From: Microbacterium sp. p3-SID336
GTDB lineage: Bacteria; Actinomycetota; Actinomycetes; Actinomycetales; Microbacteriaceae
NCBI RefSeq assembly: GCF_025143365.1
Contig: NZ_JALXPE010000009.1
Span: 1-64,000 of the forward strand
DNA: 64,000 nucleotides
Direction of reading: 5' to 3'
Shown: positions 18,232 through 25,726 of the stretch, piece by piece
How the letters are laid out: each line of letters opens with the position of its first letter
How positions within the stretch are numbered: position 1 is the stretch's first letter
Made by a program: the position numbers and the translations under genes
The notes under the pieces: generated by a model
What the model saw: only the letters and a program-made list of their open reading frames with translations
Database searches by the model: none
What the model was told of the DNA's origin: nothing

Positions 18232-19527
18232 GTGCTGCTGTGTGTCACGGCGAGTCACAAGACCGCCTCCTTCGAACTGCTCGAACGCCTGAGCCGCACC
18301 CCCGACGACGTCGCCCCCACTCTTGTGGGCATGACGCCGTGCGTGCAGGGTGCCGTGGTCCTGGCGACGTGCAACCGGTTCGAGGCGTACGTCGAGATGG
18401 ACGAGCCCGTGACCGCCGCCGGTGCCATCGGCGTCGAAGCCGTGCTGGAGGCTGTCGAGTCCGCCACCGGTGTCCCCGCCGCAGAGCTGGAGGGCGCCTA
18501 CACCGTCCACTCCGGGCGCCGCGTCGCCGAACACCTCTTCTCCGTCGCCTCCGGGCTCGAGTCCGTCGTCTCCGGCGAGGGCGAGATCGCCGGACAGGTG
18601 CGCCGCGCCCTGAAGTCCGCACGCAAGGAGGGCACGACCTCCCCCGAGCTGGAGCGCCTGTTCCAACGCGCCAGCCAGGCGCAGCGCAAGGTCAAGAACG
18701 TCACCGCGCTCGGCCGTGCCGGACGCTCGCTCGTCCGCCTCGCCCTCGAACTCGCCGACAGCCGCATCGTCGACTGGTCGGCGGAGCGCGTGCTGCTCGT
18801 CGGCACCGGCGCCTACGCCGCCGTCACCCTGGCCACACTGCGCGAACGGGGCGCGGTGGACATCTCGGTGTACTCGCCCTCGGGCCGCGCCGAGGTGTTC
18901 GCCACCAAGCACGGCATCCGCGCGGTGCCCGTAGACGCCTACGCCCGCACGGCCGCCCACTCCAGCCTGCTCATCACGTGCACCACGGCGACCGAGCCCG
19001 TGCTGGGGCCGGAGCACCTGCAGCTCCCCGCCGCGGCTGCGAGCTCCGGCTGCCCGGTGGGAACGCACAGCCAGCTCGTGGTGGATCTGGGCATGCCGCG
19101 CAACGTGGACCCCGCGGTCGCGGCGCTCGAGGGTGTGGCCCTGCTCGACCTGGAGACCATCCGCCTGCACGCCCCCCTGGAGGAGCTGCAGGCCACGGAT
19201 GCCGCCCGGACCGTCGTGCGCGAAGCGGCAGACACCTTCCATGTGGTGGGCGCCCGGCAGAGCGTGACCCCCTCCGTGGTCGCCCTGCGCTCGCACATCT
19301 TCTCCCTGCTCGACACCGAGATCGACCGCGCCCGCGCGCGCGGCGACGAGGACGGCAAGGTCGAGCAGGCCCTGCGGCACCTCGCGGGTGTGCTGCTGCA
19401 CACCCCGACGGTGCGCGCGCACGAGCTCGCCGCCGCCGGGCGCGCGGACGACTTCGCCGCCGCGCTCTCCGCCCTCTACGGCATCGCCCCGGAGGCGAAC
19501 CCCGCGGAAGACGCCGCCACGGCCTGA
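18232..19527 (+). CDS. hemA: Glutamyl-tRNA reductase (431 aa)
   Basis: NADPH-dependent reduction of glutamyl-tRNA to glutamate-1-semialdehyde, the first and usually rate-setting step of the C5 pathway. The catalytic thiol is Cys47 in [13 protein letters not shown]. The substrate domain [20 protein letters not shown], the NADPH-domain glycine motif [13 protein letters not shown] and the C-terminal dimerisation helices are all present. The GTG start at 18232 is where family homology begins ([20 protein letters not shown]). It is the only hem gene here on the plus strand. Confidence 0.95.
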   Translation: MLLCVTASHKTASFELLERLSRTPDDVAPTLVGMTPCVQGAVVLATCNRFEAYVEMDEPVTAAGAIGVEAVLEAVESATGVPAAELEGAYTVHSGRRVAEHLFSVASGLESVVSGEGEIAGQVRRALKSARKEGTTSPELERLFQRASQAQRKVKNVTALGRAGRSLVRLALELADSRIVDWSAERVLLVGTGAYAAVTLATLRERGAVDISVYSPSGRAEVFATKHGIRAVPVDAYARTAAHSSLLITCTTATEPVLGPEHLQLPAAAASSGCPVGTHSQLVVDLGMPRNVDPAVAALEGVALLDLETIRLHAPLEELQATDAARTVVREAADTFHVVGARQSVTPSVVALRSHIFSLLDTEIDRARARGDEDGKVEQALRHLAGVLLHTPTVRAHELAAAGRADDFAAALSALYGIAPEANPAEDAATA

Positions 19528-19617
19528 CCCGGGCCGGGGTGCTGGTCAGGAGGACAGGACCGCGCGCGCAGGCAGCGAGTCCGCCCACGACCCCTCGTGA
19601 ATCTCGAAGTTCCCGGT

Positions 19618-19753
19618 TCGCCGACCGCACGTCGCGGCGGACTACGGCGGGCTGGAATCGCGACGCGCGCGGGCTCGCCGACCGCATGTCGCGGGACCGC
19701 AGTCACCCAGGAACCGCCGCAGGCGCTCGATCGCCGACCGCACATCGCGGCGG
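19618..19753 (+). repeat. Three direct repeats in the 226-bp gap after hemA
   Basis: TCGCCGACCGCA followed by CGTCGCGGCGG or a close variant starts at 19618, 19675 and 19731, spaced 57 and 56 bp. Copies one and three also share a following CTACGG. The last copy ends at the vapC stop codon. No gene or terminator is evident in the gap otherwise. Confidence 0.55.
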
Positions 19754-20136
19754 CTACGGCAGCAGCGCGCAGTCCTCGGCGGCGGCCGCCAGACGGGCGT
19801 CGAGCGTGAGCAGTTCGCACTCCAGCGCGCGGGCGAGCACGACATACATCGCGTCGTAAGCGCTGACGTTGTGGCGCAGGGAGTACACGGCGGGGAGCAA
19901 CGGCATCATCGGGACCTCCTCCACGCCCAGGGCCTCGAACTCGCGGAACGCCCGCAGCGCCTGTTCGTCCGTGATCTGCCGGCTCAGCGACCATTCACGG
20001 ATCACCGAGCGACCTCCGCTGTGAGATGCGCTGGTGCGTAGAGCTCCTGGCCGTCGAGCAGCGCCGCAGCACGACGGCCGGCTGCGGTTCCGAACAGGAT
20101 CTCGGCGACCGCCGATGCATCGACGACCAGGGTCAT
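19754..20136 (-). pseudogene. vapC: VapC-type PIN-domain toxin, disrupted by a one-base frameshift
   Basis: PIN-domain ribonuclease toxin. The N-terminal part starts at ATG 20136 with MTLVVDASAVAEILFG and reads to TGA at 20002. The C-terminal part continues in another frame (SVIREWSLSRQITDEQ to LLTLDARLAAAAEDCALLP). Joining them needs one extra base near 20008, where GTCGCTCGGTGATCC replaces an expected GCN-TCG-GTG-ATC. All four acidic PIN residues remain across the two frames (VDASA, AEIL, SAYDAMY, LLTLDAR). It is therefore either a recent inactivation or a sequencing error. It overlaps the intact antitoxin gene by 4 nt. Confidence 0.8.
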
Positions 20137-20357
20137 CGACGAGGCCGCTGCGTCGCAAGCACCTCGGCGGCGGGCTCGAGGTCGGCGGCCGCGCGACTCG
20201 CGATGCGCTCCAGCAACTCGGCACGACTCGGACGCGTCGCGATGCGATCGAGCTCGCCGAGCAGGTAGTCGCTCAGAGAACGCCCCTCCAGCGCGGCCTT
20301 CGCCTTGAGCGCCCGACTGGTCTCCTCCGAGACGTTGCGCACCTGGATCGCCGTCAT
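20133..20357 (-). CDS. vapB: VapB/FitA-type ribbon-helix-helix antitoxin (74 aa)
   Basis: The N-terminal AIQVRNVSEETSRALKAKAA is a ribbon-helix-helix DNA-binding domain of the FitA type, followed by SLSDYLLGELDRIA and a C-terminal toxin-wrapping segment. It ends in an ATGA overlap with the toxin start, the normal arrangement of vapBC pairs. The antitoxin would neutralise the PIN toxin and autorepress the operon. A perfect palindrome lies just upstream and a -10 hexamer 6 nt before the ATG suggests a leaderless message. Confidence 0.85.
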   Translation of the reverse strand: MTAIQVRNVSEETSRALKAKAALEGRSLSDYLLGELDRIATRPSRAELLERIASRAAADLEPAAEVLATQRPRR

Positions 20358-20363
20358 GCATCA

Positions 20364-20390
20364 AGCATACTTCGCATGCAGTCTGCATGC
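20364..20390 (-). promoter_or_regulatory. vapBC promoter and palindromic operator
   Basis: On the minus strand TATGCT (20369 to 20364) sits 6 nt before the vapB ATG. Directly upstream GCATGCAG-T-CTGCATGC (20374-20390, plus-strand reading) is a perfect 8-bp inverted repeat in the -10/-35 spacer. This is a fitting binding site for the ribbon-helix-helix antitoxin. Confidence 0.65.
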
Positions 20391-20427
20391 ACTAATGACT
20401 GACCCTCGCGGGTGGGAGACTGAAGGC

Positions 20428-21000
20428 ATGGCCCTTCACATCACCGGAGACACCGCCGCCGACGCCCTGCTCACCGAGAACCCGCTGGCCCTGCTGGTGG
20501 GGATGCTGCTCGACCAGCAGGTTCCCATGGAGACCGCATTCGCCGGCCCGCTCAAGATCGAGCAGCGCACGGGCGCGAGCGACGCCGCCGCCATCGCCGG
20601 CATGGCCCCCGACGAGTTCCTCGAAGCGTTCAAGCAGACGCCCGCCGTGCACCGTTTCCCCGGGTCGATGGCCGCCCGCGTGCAGACACTGTGCCAGGTG
20701 CTCGTCGACGAGTGGGGTGGCGACGCCTCGGCACTGTGGACGAAGGGCGATCCCGACGGACCCGAGGTGCTGCGCCGCCTGAAGGCCCTCCCCGGCTTCG
20801 GCGAGCAGAAGGCGAAGATCTTCCTGGCCCTGCTCGGCAAGCAGTACGGGTTCACCGGCGAGGGCTGGCGCGAGGCCGCCGGCGCGTATGGCGAGGAGGG
20901 TTCCTACCGCAGCGTGGCCGACATCGTCTCGCCCGAGTCGCTGACGAAGGTGCGCGAGTACAAGAAGGCGATGAAGGCCGCGGCCAAGGCGGCGAAGTGA
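20428..21000 (+). CDS. HhH-GPD-type base-excision DNA repair protein (190 aa)
   Basis: Small member of the HhH-GPD superfamily found in actinobacteria (TIGR03252-like). It begins with the conserved MALHITGDTAADALLTENPLALLVGMLLDQQVPME region (shown in part) and carries the helix-hairpin-helix LPGFGEQKAKIFLALLGK near residue 120. The usual catalytic Asp or Lys of larger glycosylases is not obvious, so substrate and activity are uncertain. AAGG stands close before the ATG at 20428. The stop overlaps the GTG of the next gene (GTGA), indicating translational coupling. Confidence 0.85.
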   Translation: MALHITGDTAADALLTENPLALLVGMLLDQQVPMETAFAGPLKIEQRTGASDAAAIAGMAPDEFLEAFKQTPAVHRFPGSMAARVQTLCQVLVDEWGGDASALWTKGDPDGPEVLRRLKALPGFGEQKAKIFLALLGKQYGFTGEGWREAAGAYGEEGSYRSVADIVSPESLTKVREYKKAMKAAAKAAK

Positions 21001-21422
21001 AGCCGACCGGCGATGACGTCGCGGGGCTGATCGCCCGCTCGACTCCCGCCGTGCGCCGCCGCGACGCCGAGACCCTCACCGCGCTCCTGCAGGACATCAC
21101 GGGGCGCGAGCCGCAGACGTGGGGCACGATCATCGGCTTCGGCTCCTGCCACTACCGCTACCCGACGGGAACCGAGGGCGACACCGCGGTGCTCGGCTTC
21201 GCACCCCGCAAGGCCGCCACCACCATCTACCTGTTCGAGGGGACGGACGCGCACGCGGAGGAGCTCGCGCGGCTCGGCCCGCACACCACGGGCGTCGGCT
21301 GCCTCTATCTCAAGGACCTCGAGCAGGTCGACCTCACCGTGCTGCGCGAGATCCTGGAGCACTCGCTCGCCTGGGTCGAAGCGGGCGGCGGCGACGGCGT
21401 GCAGCTCACCGTCACCGGCTGA
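20997..21422 (+). CDS. DUF1801 domain protein (141 aa)
   Basis: The core FGSCHYRYPTGTEGDTAVLG and FAPRKAATTIYLFEG is the conserved strand-loop-strand of DUF1801 (YdhG-like) proteins, a cytosolic family of unknown biochemical role. GTG start in a GTGA overlap with the HhH-GPD gene, so the two are co-translated. The 3' end overlaps the converging ABC-F gene by 11 bp, and no terminator fits between them. Confidence 0.82.
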   Translation: MKPTGDDVAGLIARSTPAVRRRDAETLTALLQDITGREPQTWGTIIGFGSCHYRYPTGTEGDTAVLGFAPRKAATTIYLFEGTDAHAEELARLGPHTTGVGCLYLKDLEQVDLTVLREILEHSLAWVEAGGGDGVQLTVTG

Positions 21423-23106
21423 CCGCGACGCCGTCCGCCACCCGAAGGTGCCGTGCGCCCTCCGCGCGGCGCAGCCACCGTCGATCGTGCGTGACCGTGA
21501 CCACCGCTGCGGGATGCCCGACCAGTGCGGCCTCCAGCTCGTCCACGAGCTCGGGCGCCAGGTGGTTCGTCGGCTCGTCGAGCAGCAGCACGTCGAAGCG
21601 GGAGGCCAGCGCCACCGCCAGGTCGAGCCGTCGACGCTGCCCCACGGACAGCGCGTTCACCGGCCGCTCGATCTCGTCCGCACGGAACAGCCCGTGCGCG
21701 AGCAGAGCCTCCGCCGCATCCACCGGCGCCACGCCCGTCCTCGCCGCGAACGAGGCCACGGCCGACGCCGAGCTGCCGTCGTCCACGCCCTGACGCAGCC
21801 ATGCCACCCGCAGTTCGGCCGCCCGTTCCACGGTTCCCGTCGTGGGAGCGAGCGCGCCCGCGATCAGGCCGAGCAGCGTGGTCTTGCCTGCGCCGTTCGG
21901 ACCGGTCACGAGCCAGCGGTCGCCCGCGCGCAGCGTCCACCCGTCCAAGGCAAGACGACGGGATCCCGCCGCGAAGCCGACGGCGTCGAACGTGACGAGT
22001 GGCCCCTCGGCCCCGGGGGCCTTCGACGCCGCCAGCACGAACCGCAGCGGCTCGGGCGGGGGCGGACACGGATTCTCCCGCAACCGCTCCAGTCGCTCCT
22101 TCGCCATGCGGATGCGGCCGACCGCACCGTGGTCGCGGCTGCGGGCCCGGAAGGCTCCATGGCCGAAGCCGTCGAGTTCGAGCTTGCGGGGGATCGCGTC
22201 CATCCGGAACGCGTTGGCGGCGATGAGCTCCTGGTTGCGGACGATCTCGGCCTTCCACTCCTCATGGCGCTCCAGCGCGCGGCGGCGCTCGGTCTCCCTG
22301 GCGCGCAGGAACCCGGCGTACCCGTCGCCGTAGCGCCGGATCGCACCGTCGCCCACGTGGACGATGTCGGTGGCGAGGCGATCCAGGACCTCGCGGTCGT
22401 GGGTGACGACCACGAGCGCGCCGCGGTGGGCGGCGATCCGCTCCTCGACCCACGCCATCGCCTGCGCGTCCAGGTCGTTGGTGGGCTCGTCCAGAAGCAG
22501 CAGCTCGGCCTGCGCGGACAGGGCGACGGCAAGCGCCAGGCGGGCACGCTCGCCACCCGACAGCTCTGCCACCGGGCGCCGTCGGTCGAGTCCGCCGACG
22601 CCGAGCTGGTCGAGCGCGGCGTCGATGCGATGGTCCACGTCGTAGCCGGCTCGTGCCTCGAAGCGGTCCTGCAGATCGGCCACGGCGGCCAGACGCTGCT
22701 CCTGCTCCGCAGGCGACGACGCGGCGGCGAGAAGATCGTACGCGCGCGCGAGGGCGCGTTCGAGCCGGCGCAGGTCGCCGAGCAGCTCGTCGATCGCCGC
22801 GGCGACCGTCGCACGCGGGGCGAACACCGGGTGCTGGAGGGCATGCGCCACTCCACCGGGCAGGTGGATGCGGGCCTCCCCTGCCGTCGTCGGGAGCGTG
22901 CCAGCCAGCAGTTCGAGCAGCGTGGACTTGCCGGCGCCGTTGTCGCCGATGATCGCGAGCCGGTCGGCCGGGCCGACGACGAGGTCGATCCGGTCCAGCA
23001 CGACATGGTCGGCGAAGCGGACCGTGGCGGCACGGAGTTCGCATACGCGGTGCGAGCGCAGCGCGGCGACGGGGGTTGCGGGTGCGGATGGGAGTACAGG
23101 GAACAT
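21412..23106 (-). CDS. ABC-F family ATPase, antibiotic-resistance or translation-factor type (564 aa)
   Basis: Two ABC domains in one soluble chain without membrane segments: first Walker A GDNGAGKST (54-62) with LSGGERARLALA and LLLLDEPTNDLD, then a charged linker (about 270-345, the P-site tRNA interaction motif region), then Walker [10 protein letters not shown] with LSVGQRRRLDLA and LLLDEPTNHLAPE. Such proteins act on the ribosome; some displace macrolides, lincosamides or pleuromutilins. Which one this is cannot be decided from sequence alone. The ATG at 23106 has GGAGAGGA 5 nt upstream. A long structured leader precedes it. Confidence 0.88.
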   Translation of the reverse strand: MFPVLPSAPATPVAALRSHRVCELRAATVRFADHVVLDRIDLVVGPADRLAIIGDNGAGKSTLLELLAGTLPTTAGEARIHLPGGVAHALQHPVFAPRATVAAAIDELLGDLRRLERALARAYDLLAAASSPAEQEQRLAAVADLQDRFEARAGYDVDHRIDAALDQLGVGGLDRRRPVAELSGGERARLALAVALSAQAELLLLDEPTNDLDAQAMAWVEERIAAHRGALVVVTHDREVLDRLATDIVHVGDGAIRRYGDGYAGFLRARETERRRALERHEEWKAEIVRNQELIAANAFRMDAIPRKLELDGFGHGAFRARSRDHGAVGRIRMAKERLERLRENPCPPPPEPLRFVLAASKAPGAEGPLVTFDAVGFAAGSRRLALDGWTLRAGDRWLVTGPNGAGKTTLLGLIAGALAPTTGTVERAAELRVAWLRQGVDDGSSASAVASFAARTGVAPVDAAEALLAHGLFRADEIERPVNALSVGQRRRLDLAVALASRFDVLLLDEPTNHLAPELVDELEAALVGHPAAVVTVTHDRRWLRRAEGARHLRVADGVAVSR

Positions 23107-23262
23107 GGGGAGTCCTCTCCGACGGTGCAGACAGCACCGCGGCCTGCGTCGGATGACGCGGTGAACACGGACCTCGATCGCGTCGATGGACGACGCGTTC
23201 GCTCAGGACCCACCGCGGAGACGATGTCTCGACGCAGTGTCCCGATCTAGCGAATCAGAGTA
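23107..23262 (-). promoter_or_regulatory. Structured leader of the ABC-F gene
   Basis: On the minus strand TACTCT (23262 to 23257) is a plausible -10, giving a leader of about 145 nt. A hairpin CGGTGC-AGACA-GCACCG (23123-23139, plus reading), extended by CCGA/TCGG (23119-23152), ends against the ribosome site. A seven-codon frame GTG GGT ACT CTG ATT CGC TAG starts near 23265, overlapping the -10 box, so it would be transcribed only from a promoter farther upstream. Leader-peptide attenuation is common for ABC-F genes, but here it is only suggested. The rest of this 372-bp gap (to 23478) holds no gene, only the terminator listed next. Confidence 0.4.
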
Positions 23263-23418
23263 CCCACGGACGAAGAACCTAGCAGCTGGCTGTCGCGCGC
23301 GCCAGCATGGGCTTCAGCGCAGCACCTCGACGAGCGCCACCCACGACACCACCCGGTCCCGCGTGCATCCTCACTCGACACGGACACCCGAACCCGCGTC
23401 GCACGGACGCCGACTCAG

Positions 23419-23451
23419 GACCGCCCTCGCGGGGACGGTGCGAGGGCGGTC
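23419..23451. terminator. Hairpin terminator of the epoxide-hydrolase-like gene
   Basis: GACCGCCCTCGC (23419-23430) and GCGAGGGCGGTC (23440-23451) form a perfect 12-bp stem with a 9-nt loop, 28 bp beyond the stop of the minus-strand gene. No T-tract. Confidence 0.7.
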
Positions 23452-23478
23452 GAGGGTGGCAGCCGGTGAGGCCGAGGA

Positions 23479-24609
23479 TCAGCGCAGCGCGGCGAAGAAC
23501 GCCCGGATGTCTCCGGCGAGCTCGTCCGGGCGCTCCAGTGCGGCGAAGTGGCCGCCCTCGTCGAAGCGGCTCCAGTGCACGATGTTGTCGTTGTCGCGCT
23601 CCGCGAAGACCCGAATGGTCTGGAAGTCGTCGGCGAAGACGGCGACCCCGGTCGGCGCATGGTTGATGCGCGGCTCGGCCTCGGCCCTGGCGTTCTCCAG
23701 GTAGCTCCGGCTCATGCCCGAGGCGGCGTTCGCGAACCAGTTCACGCTCACCTCCAGCAGGATGCTGTCGAGCGGCACGAGCGAGGTGCCGTTGCCGAAG
23801 GAGTTGAACAGCTCGCTGTACGCCAGCAGGCCGACCGGGGAGTCGCTGAGCCCCACCGCCACGGTCTGCGGCCGGGACGAGTTCATCGTGTTGTAGCCGC
23901 CGACCGACTGGAACCACTGCATGTGCTCGAGACCGGCGTAGTCCTGCGGCTCCAGCTTCTCGAACTCCGCCGGGTCGCCGGACGGGAACGAGAACAGCTG
24001 CAGCACGTGCAGGCCGAGGAAGCCCTCCGGCGCGAGCAGCCCCAGCTCGCGCGCGACCATGGCGCCGTTGTCGGAGCCGTGGATGCCGTAGCGCTCGTAC
24101 CCGAGCCCGCGCATGAGCCGGTCGTACGCCGCGGCGACCTTCGCGACGGTCCAGCCCGCCGCGGCGAGCGGCTGCGAGAACCCGTAGCCGGGGGCGTCCG
24201 GGATCACCAGGTGGAACGCGTCCTCCGCGCGGCCGCCGTGGGCCTCCGGATCGGTGAGGCGGTCGATGAGGTCGAGGTAGTCGACGGCCGAGCCGGGGTA
24301 GGTGTGGGCGAGCAGGAGGGGCGTCGCGTTCTCATGCCGTGAGCGCACGTGCAGGAAGTGGATGGTCTGCCCGTCGATCTCGGTCGTGAACTGCGGGTGG
24401 GCGTTGAGACGCTCCTGGGCTTCCGCCCAGTCGAACTCCTGCCAGGCCGCGATGGCCTCGCGCAGGTAGGAGTTCGGGGTGCCGGCGTCCCAGTCATCGA
24501 CCGGCGCAGTACGCGGGAGGCGGGTGCGCGCGAGGCGCTCATGGAGGTCGGCGATCTCGACGGCGGAGATGTCGACGGCGAAGGGACGGATGTCGAGTGC
24601 GGTGTTCAT
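23479..24609 (-). CDS. Epoxide hydrolase N-terminal-domain alpha/beta hydrolase (376 aa)
   Basis: The first 110 residues match the epoxide hydrolase N-terminal domain (RPFAVDISAVEIADLHERL, then TPNSYLREAIAAWQEFDW), followed by an alpha/beta hydrolase core. The oxyanion segment is HTYPGS, the nucleophile Asp lies in GIHGSDNGAMVAREL and the catalytic His in EGGHFAALERPDEL. These enzymes open epoxides with water; the natural substrate is unknown. The ATG at 24609 has TATCGT 7 nt upstream. It is divergent from a WYL regulator across a 70-bp gap with a strong inverted repeat, so it is probably that regulator's target. Confidence 0.85.
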   Translation of the reverse strand: MNTALDIRPFAVDISAVEIADLHERLARTRLPRTAPVDDWDAGTPNSYLREAIAAWQEFDWAEAQERLNAHPQFTTEIDGQTIHFLHVRSRHENATPLLLAHTYPGSAVDYLDLIDRLTDPEAHGGRAEDAFHLVIPDAPGYGFSQPLAAAGWTVAKVAAAYDRLMRGLGYERYGIHGSDNGAMVARELGLLAPEGFLGLHVLQLFSFPSGDPAEFEKLEPQDYAGLEHMQWFQSVGGYNTMNSSRPQTVAVGLSDSPVGLLAYSELFNSFGNGTSLVPLDSILLEVSVNWFANAASGMSRSYLENARAEAEPRINHAPTGVAVFADDFQTIRVFAERDNDNIVHWSRFDEGGHFAALERPDELAGDIRAFFAALR

Positions 24610-24616
24610 GTCTCCG

Positions 24617-24653
24617 ACGATAGAAGGGCATTAGGCTGGATCTGTTCCTAATG
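24617..24653. promoter_or_regulatory. Divergent promoter with 25-bp operator between epoxide hydrolase and WYL regulator
   Basis: CATTAGG (24629-24635) and CCTAATG (24647-24653) form a perfect 7-bp inverted repeat with an 11-bp spacer. It overlaps TAGGCT (24632-24637), a plus-strand -10 for the regulator, and lies just upstream of TATCGT (24622 to 24617), the minus-strand -10 of the hydrolase. A dimer bound here could control both genes. Confidence 0.65.
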
Positions 24654-24679
24654 AAATCGGCATCATCGGGAGGTTCCGC

Positions 24680-25636
24680 ATGGCCGATCCGACCGCCCGG
24701 CTGCTCGCCCTCCTCGCTCTCCTGCAGACCGGCCCCGAGCGGTCGGGACGCGAGCTCGCCCAGCGTCTCGGCGTCTCCGCGCGCACCGTCCGCCATGACG
24801 TCGAGCGGCTGCGCGACCTCGGGTACCCGGTCGACGCCACGCGCGGATCGACCGGCGGCTACCGACTCGGCGCGGGCGGCAAGCTCCCTCCGCTGCTGCT
24901 CGACGATGAGGAGGCGGTGGCGGTGACGGTCGGCCTGCGCGCCGCCGCCGGTATCACGGGGGTTGCCGAATCCGGCGCGCGCGCCCTTGCCAAGCTCGAA
25001 CAGGTCCTCCCCTCCCATCTCCGGCCCACCGTCGACGCCCTGCGCACGAGCGTCGACCGTGCCCCGGAGAACAACGACACCGATGTACCGGACCCCGAGG
25101 TCGATCCGGCCACCCTGCGGGCGATCGCCGGCGCGATCCGCGATCAGGAGTGGCTGCGCTTCGACTACGACGGCGTCTCCCTGCGTGTCGAGCCCTACCG
25201 CCTGCTGACCTGGGTGCGCCGCTGGTACCTCGTGGGCCGCGACCCCGAGTCCGGCGAATGGGACACGTACCGCGTCGACTGGATGCAGCTGCGGATGCCC
25301 ACACGTCGCCGCTTCGAGCCGCAGCCCCTGCCGGGCGGCGACTACACCGCGTTCGCCATGCGCACCATCGCCGTGAGCGGCTGGAAGGTGCACGCCCGAC
25401 TGCGCATCGATGCGCCCGCCGAAGCCGTCCTCGACCGGATCCACGCCGCGGTCGGCGTCGTCGAGCCGGTGGACGACGACCACTGCATCCTCGTCACGGG
25501 CGCGGACAGCCTCGACACCGTCGCCGCCTACATCGGGATGCTGATGATGGACTTCACCGTGGAGAGCCCGCCGGAGCTCCTCCCCCGCCTGCAGCTGCTC
25601 TCCGAGCGCTACGCCCGCGCGGTCGCCGGTTCCTGA
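24680..25636 (+). CDS. YafY-type transcriptional regulator, HTH plus WYL domain (318 aa)
   Basis: The N-terminal winged helix (RSGRELAQRLGVSARTVRHDVERLRDLG, shown in part) is followed by the GYRLGAGGKLPPLLLDDEEAVAV linker typical of YafY proteins. A WYL domain (about 140-225: EWLRFDYDGVS, EPYRLLTWVRRWYLVGRD) probably senses a small ligand or nucleotide. GGGAGG stands 6 nt before the ATG. Divergent orientation and the shared palindrome make the neighbouring epoxide hydrolase its likely target, along with itself. Confidence 0.88.
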   Translation: MADPTARLLALLALLQTGPERSGRELAQRLGVSARTVRHDVERLRDLGYPVDATRGSTGGYRLGAGGKLPPLLLDDEEAVAVTVGLRAAAGITGVAESGARALAKLEQVLPSHLRPTVDALRTSVDRAPENNDTDVPDPEVDPATLRAIAGAIRDQEWLRFDYDGVSLRVEPYRLLTWVRRWYLVGRDPESGEWDTYRVDWMQLRMPTRRRFEPQPLPGGDYTAFAMRTIAVSGWKVHARLRIDAPAEAVLDRIHAAVGVVEPVDDDHCILVTGADSLDTVAAYIGMLMMDFTVESPPELLPRLQLLSERYARAVAGS

Positions 25637-25659
25637 CCGCGCCCGCCGACCCTCCCACG

Positions 25660-25700
25660 CCGGAACCCCCTCCCACCGGGGCGGCAGAAGGGGGTTCCGG
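25660..25700. terminator. Bidirectional terminator between WYL regulator and glyQS
   Basis: CCGGAACCCCCT (25660-25671) pairs perfectly with AGGGGGTTCCGG (25689-25700) around a 17-nt loop. It lies in the 90-bp gap between two converging genes. Confidence 0.85.
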
Positions 25701-25726
25701 TCAGGCGGGCGCGAGACCCGCCGTGC

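Noticed and set aside
20000..20012. Programmed frameshift within vapC
   Set aside because: No slippery heptamer, no internal Shine-Dalgarno and no downstream stem; a simple one-base deletion or sequencing error explains it better.
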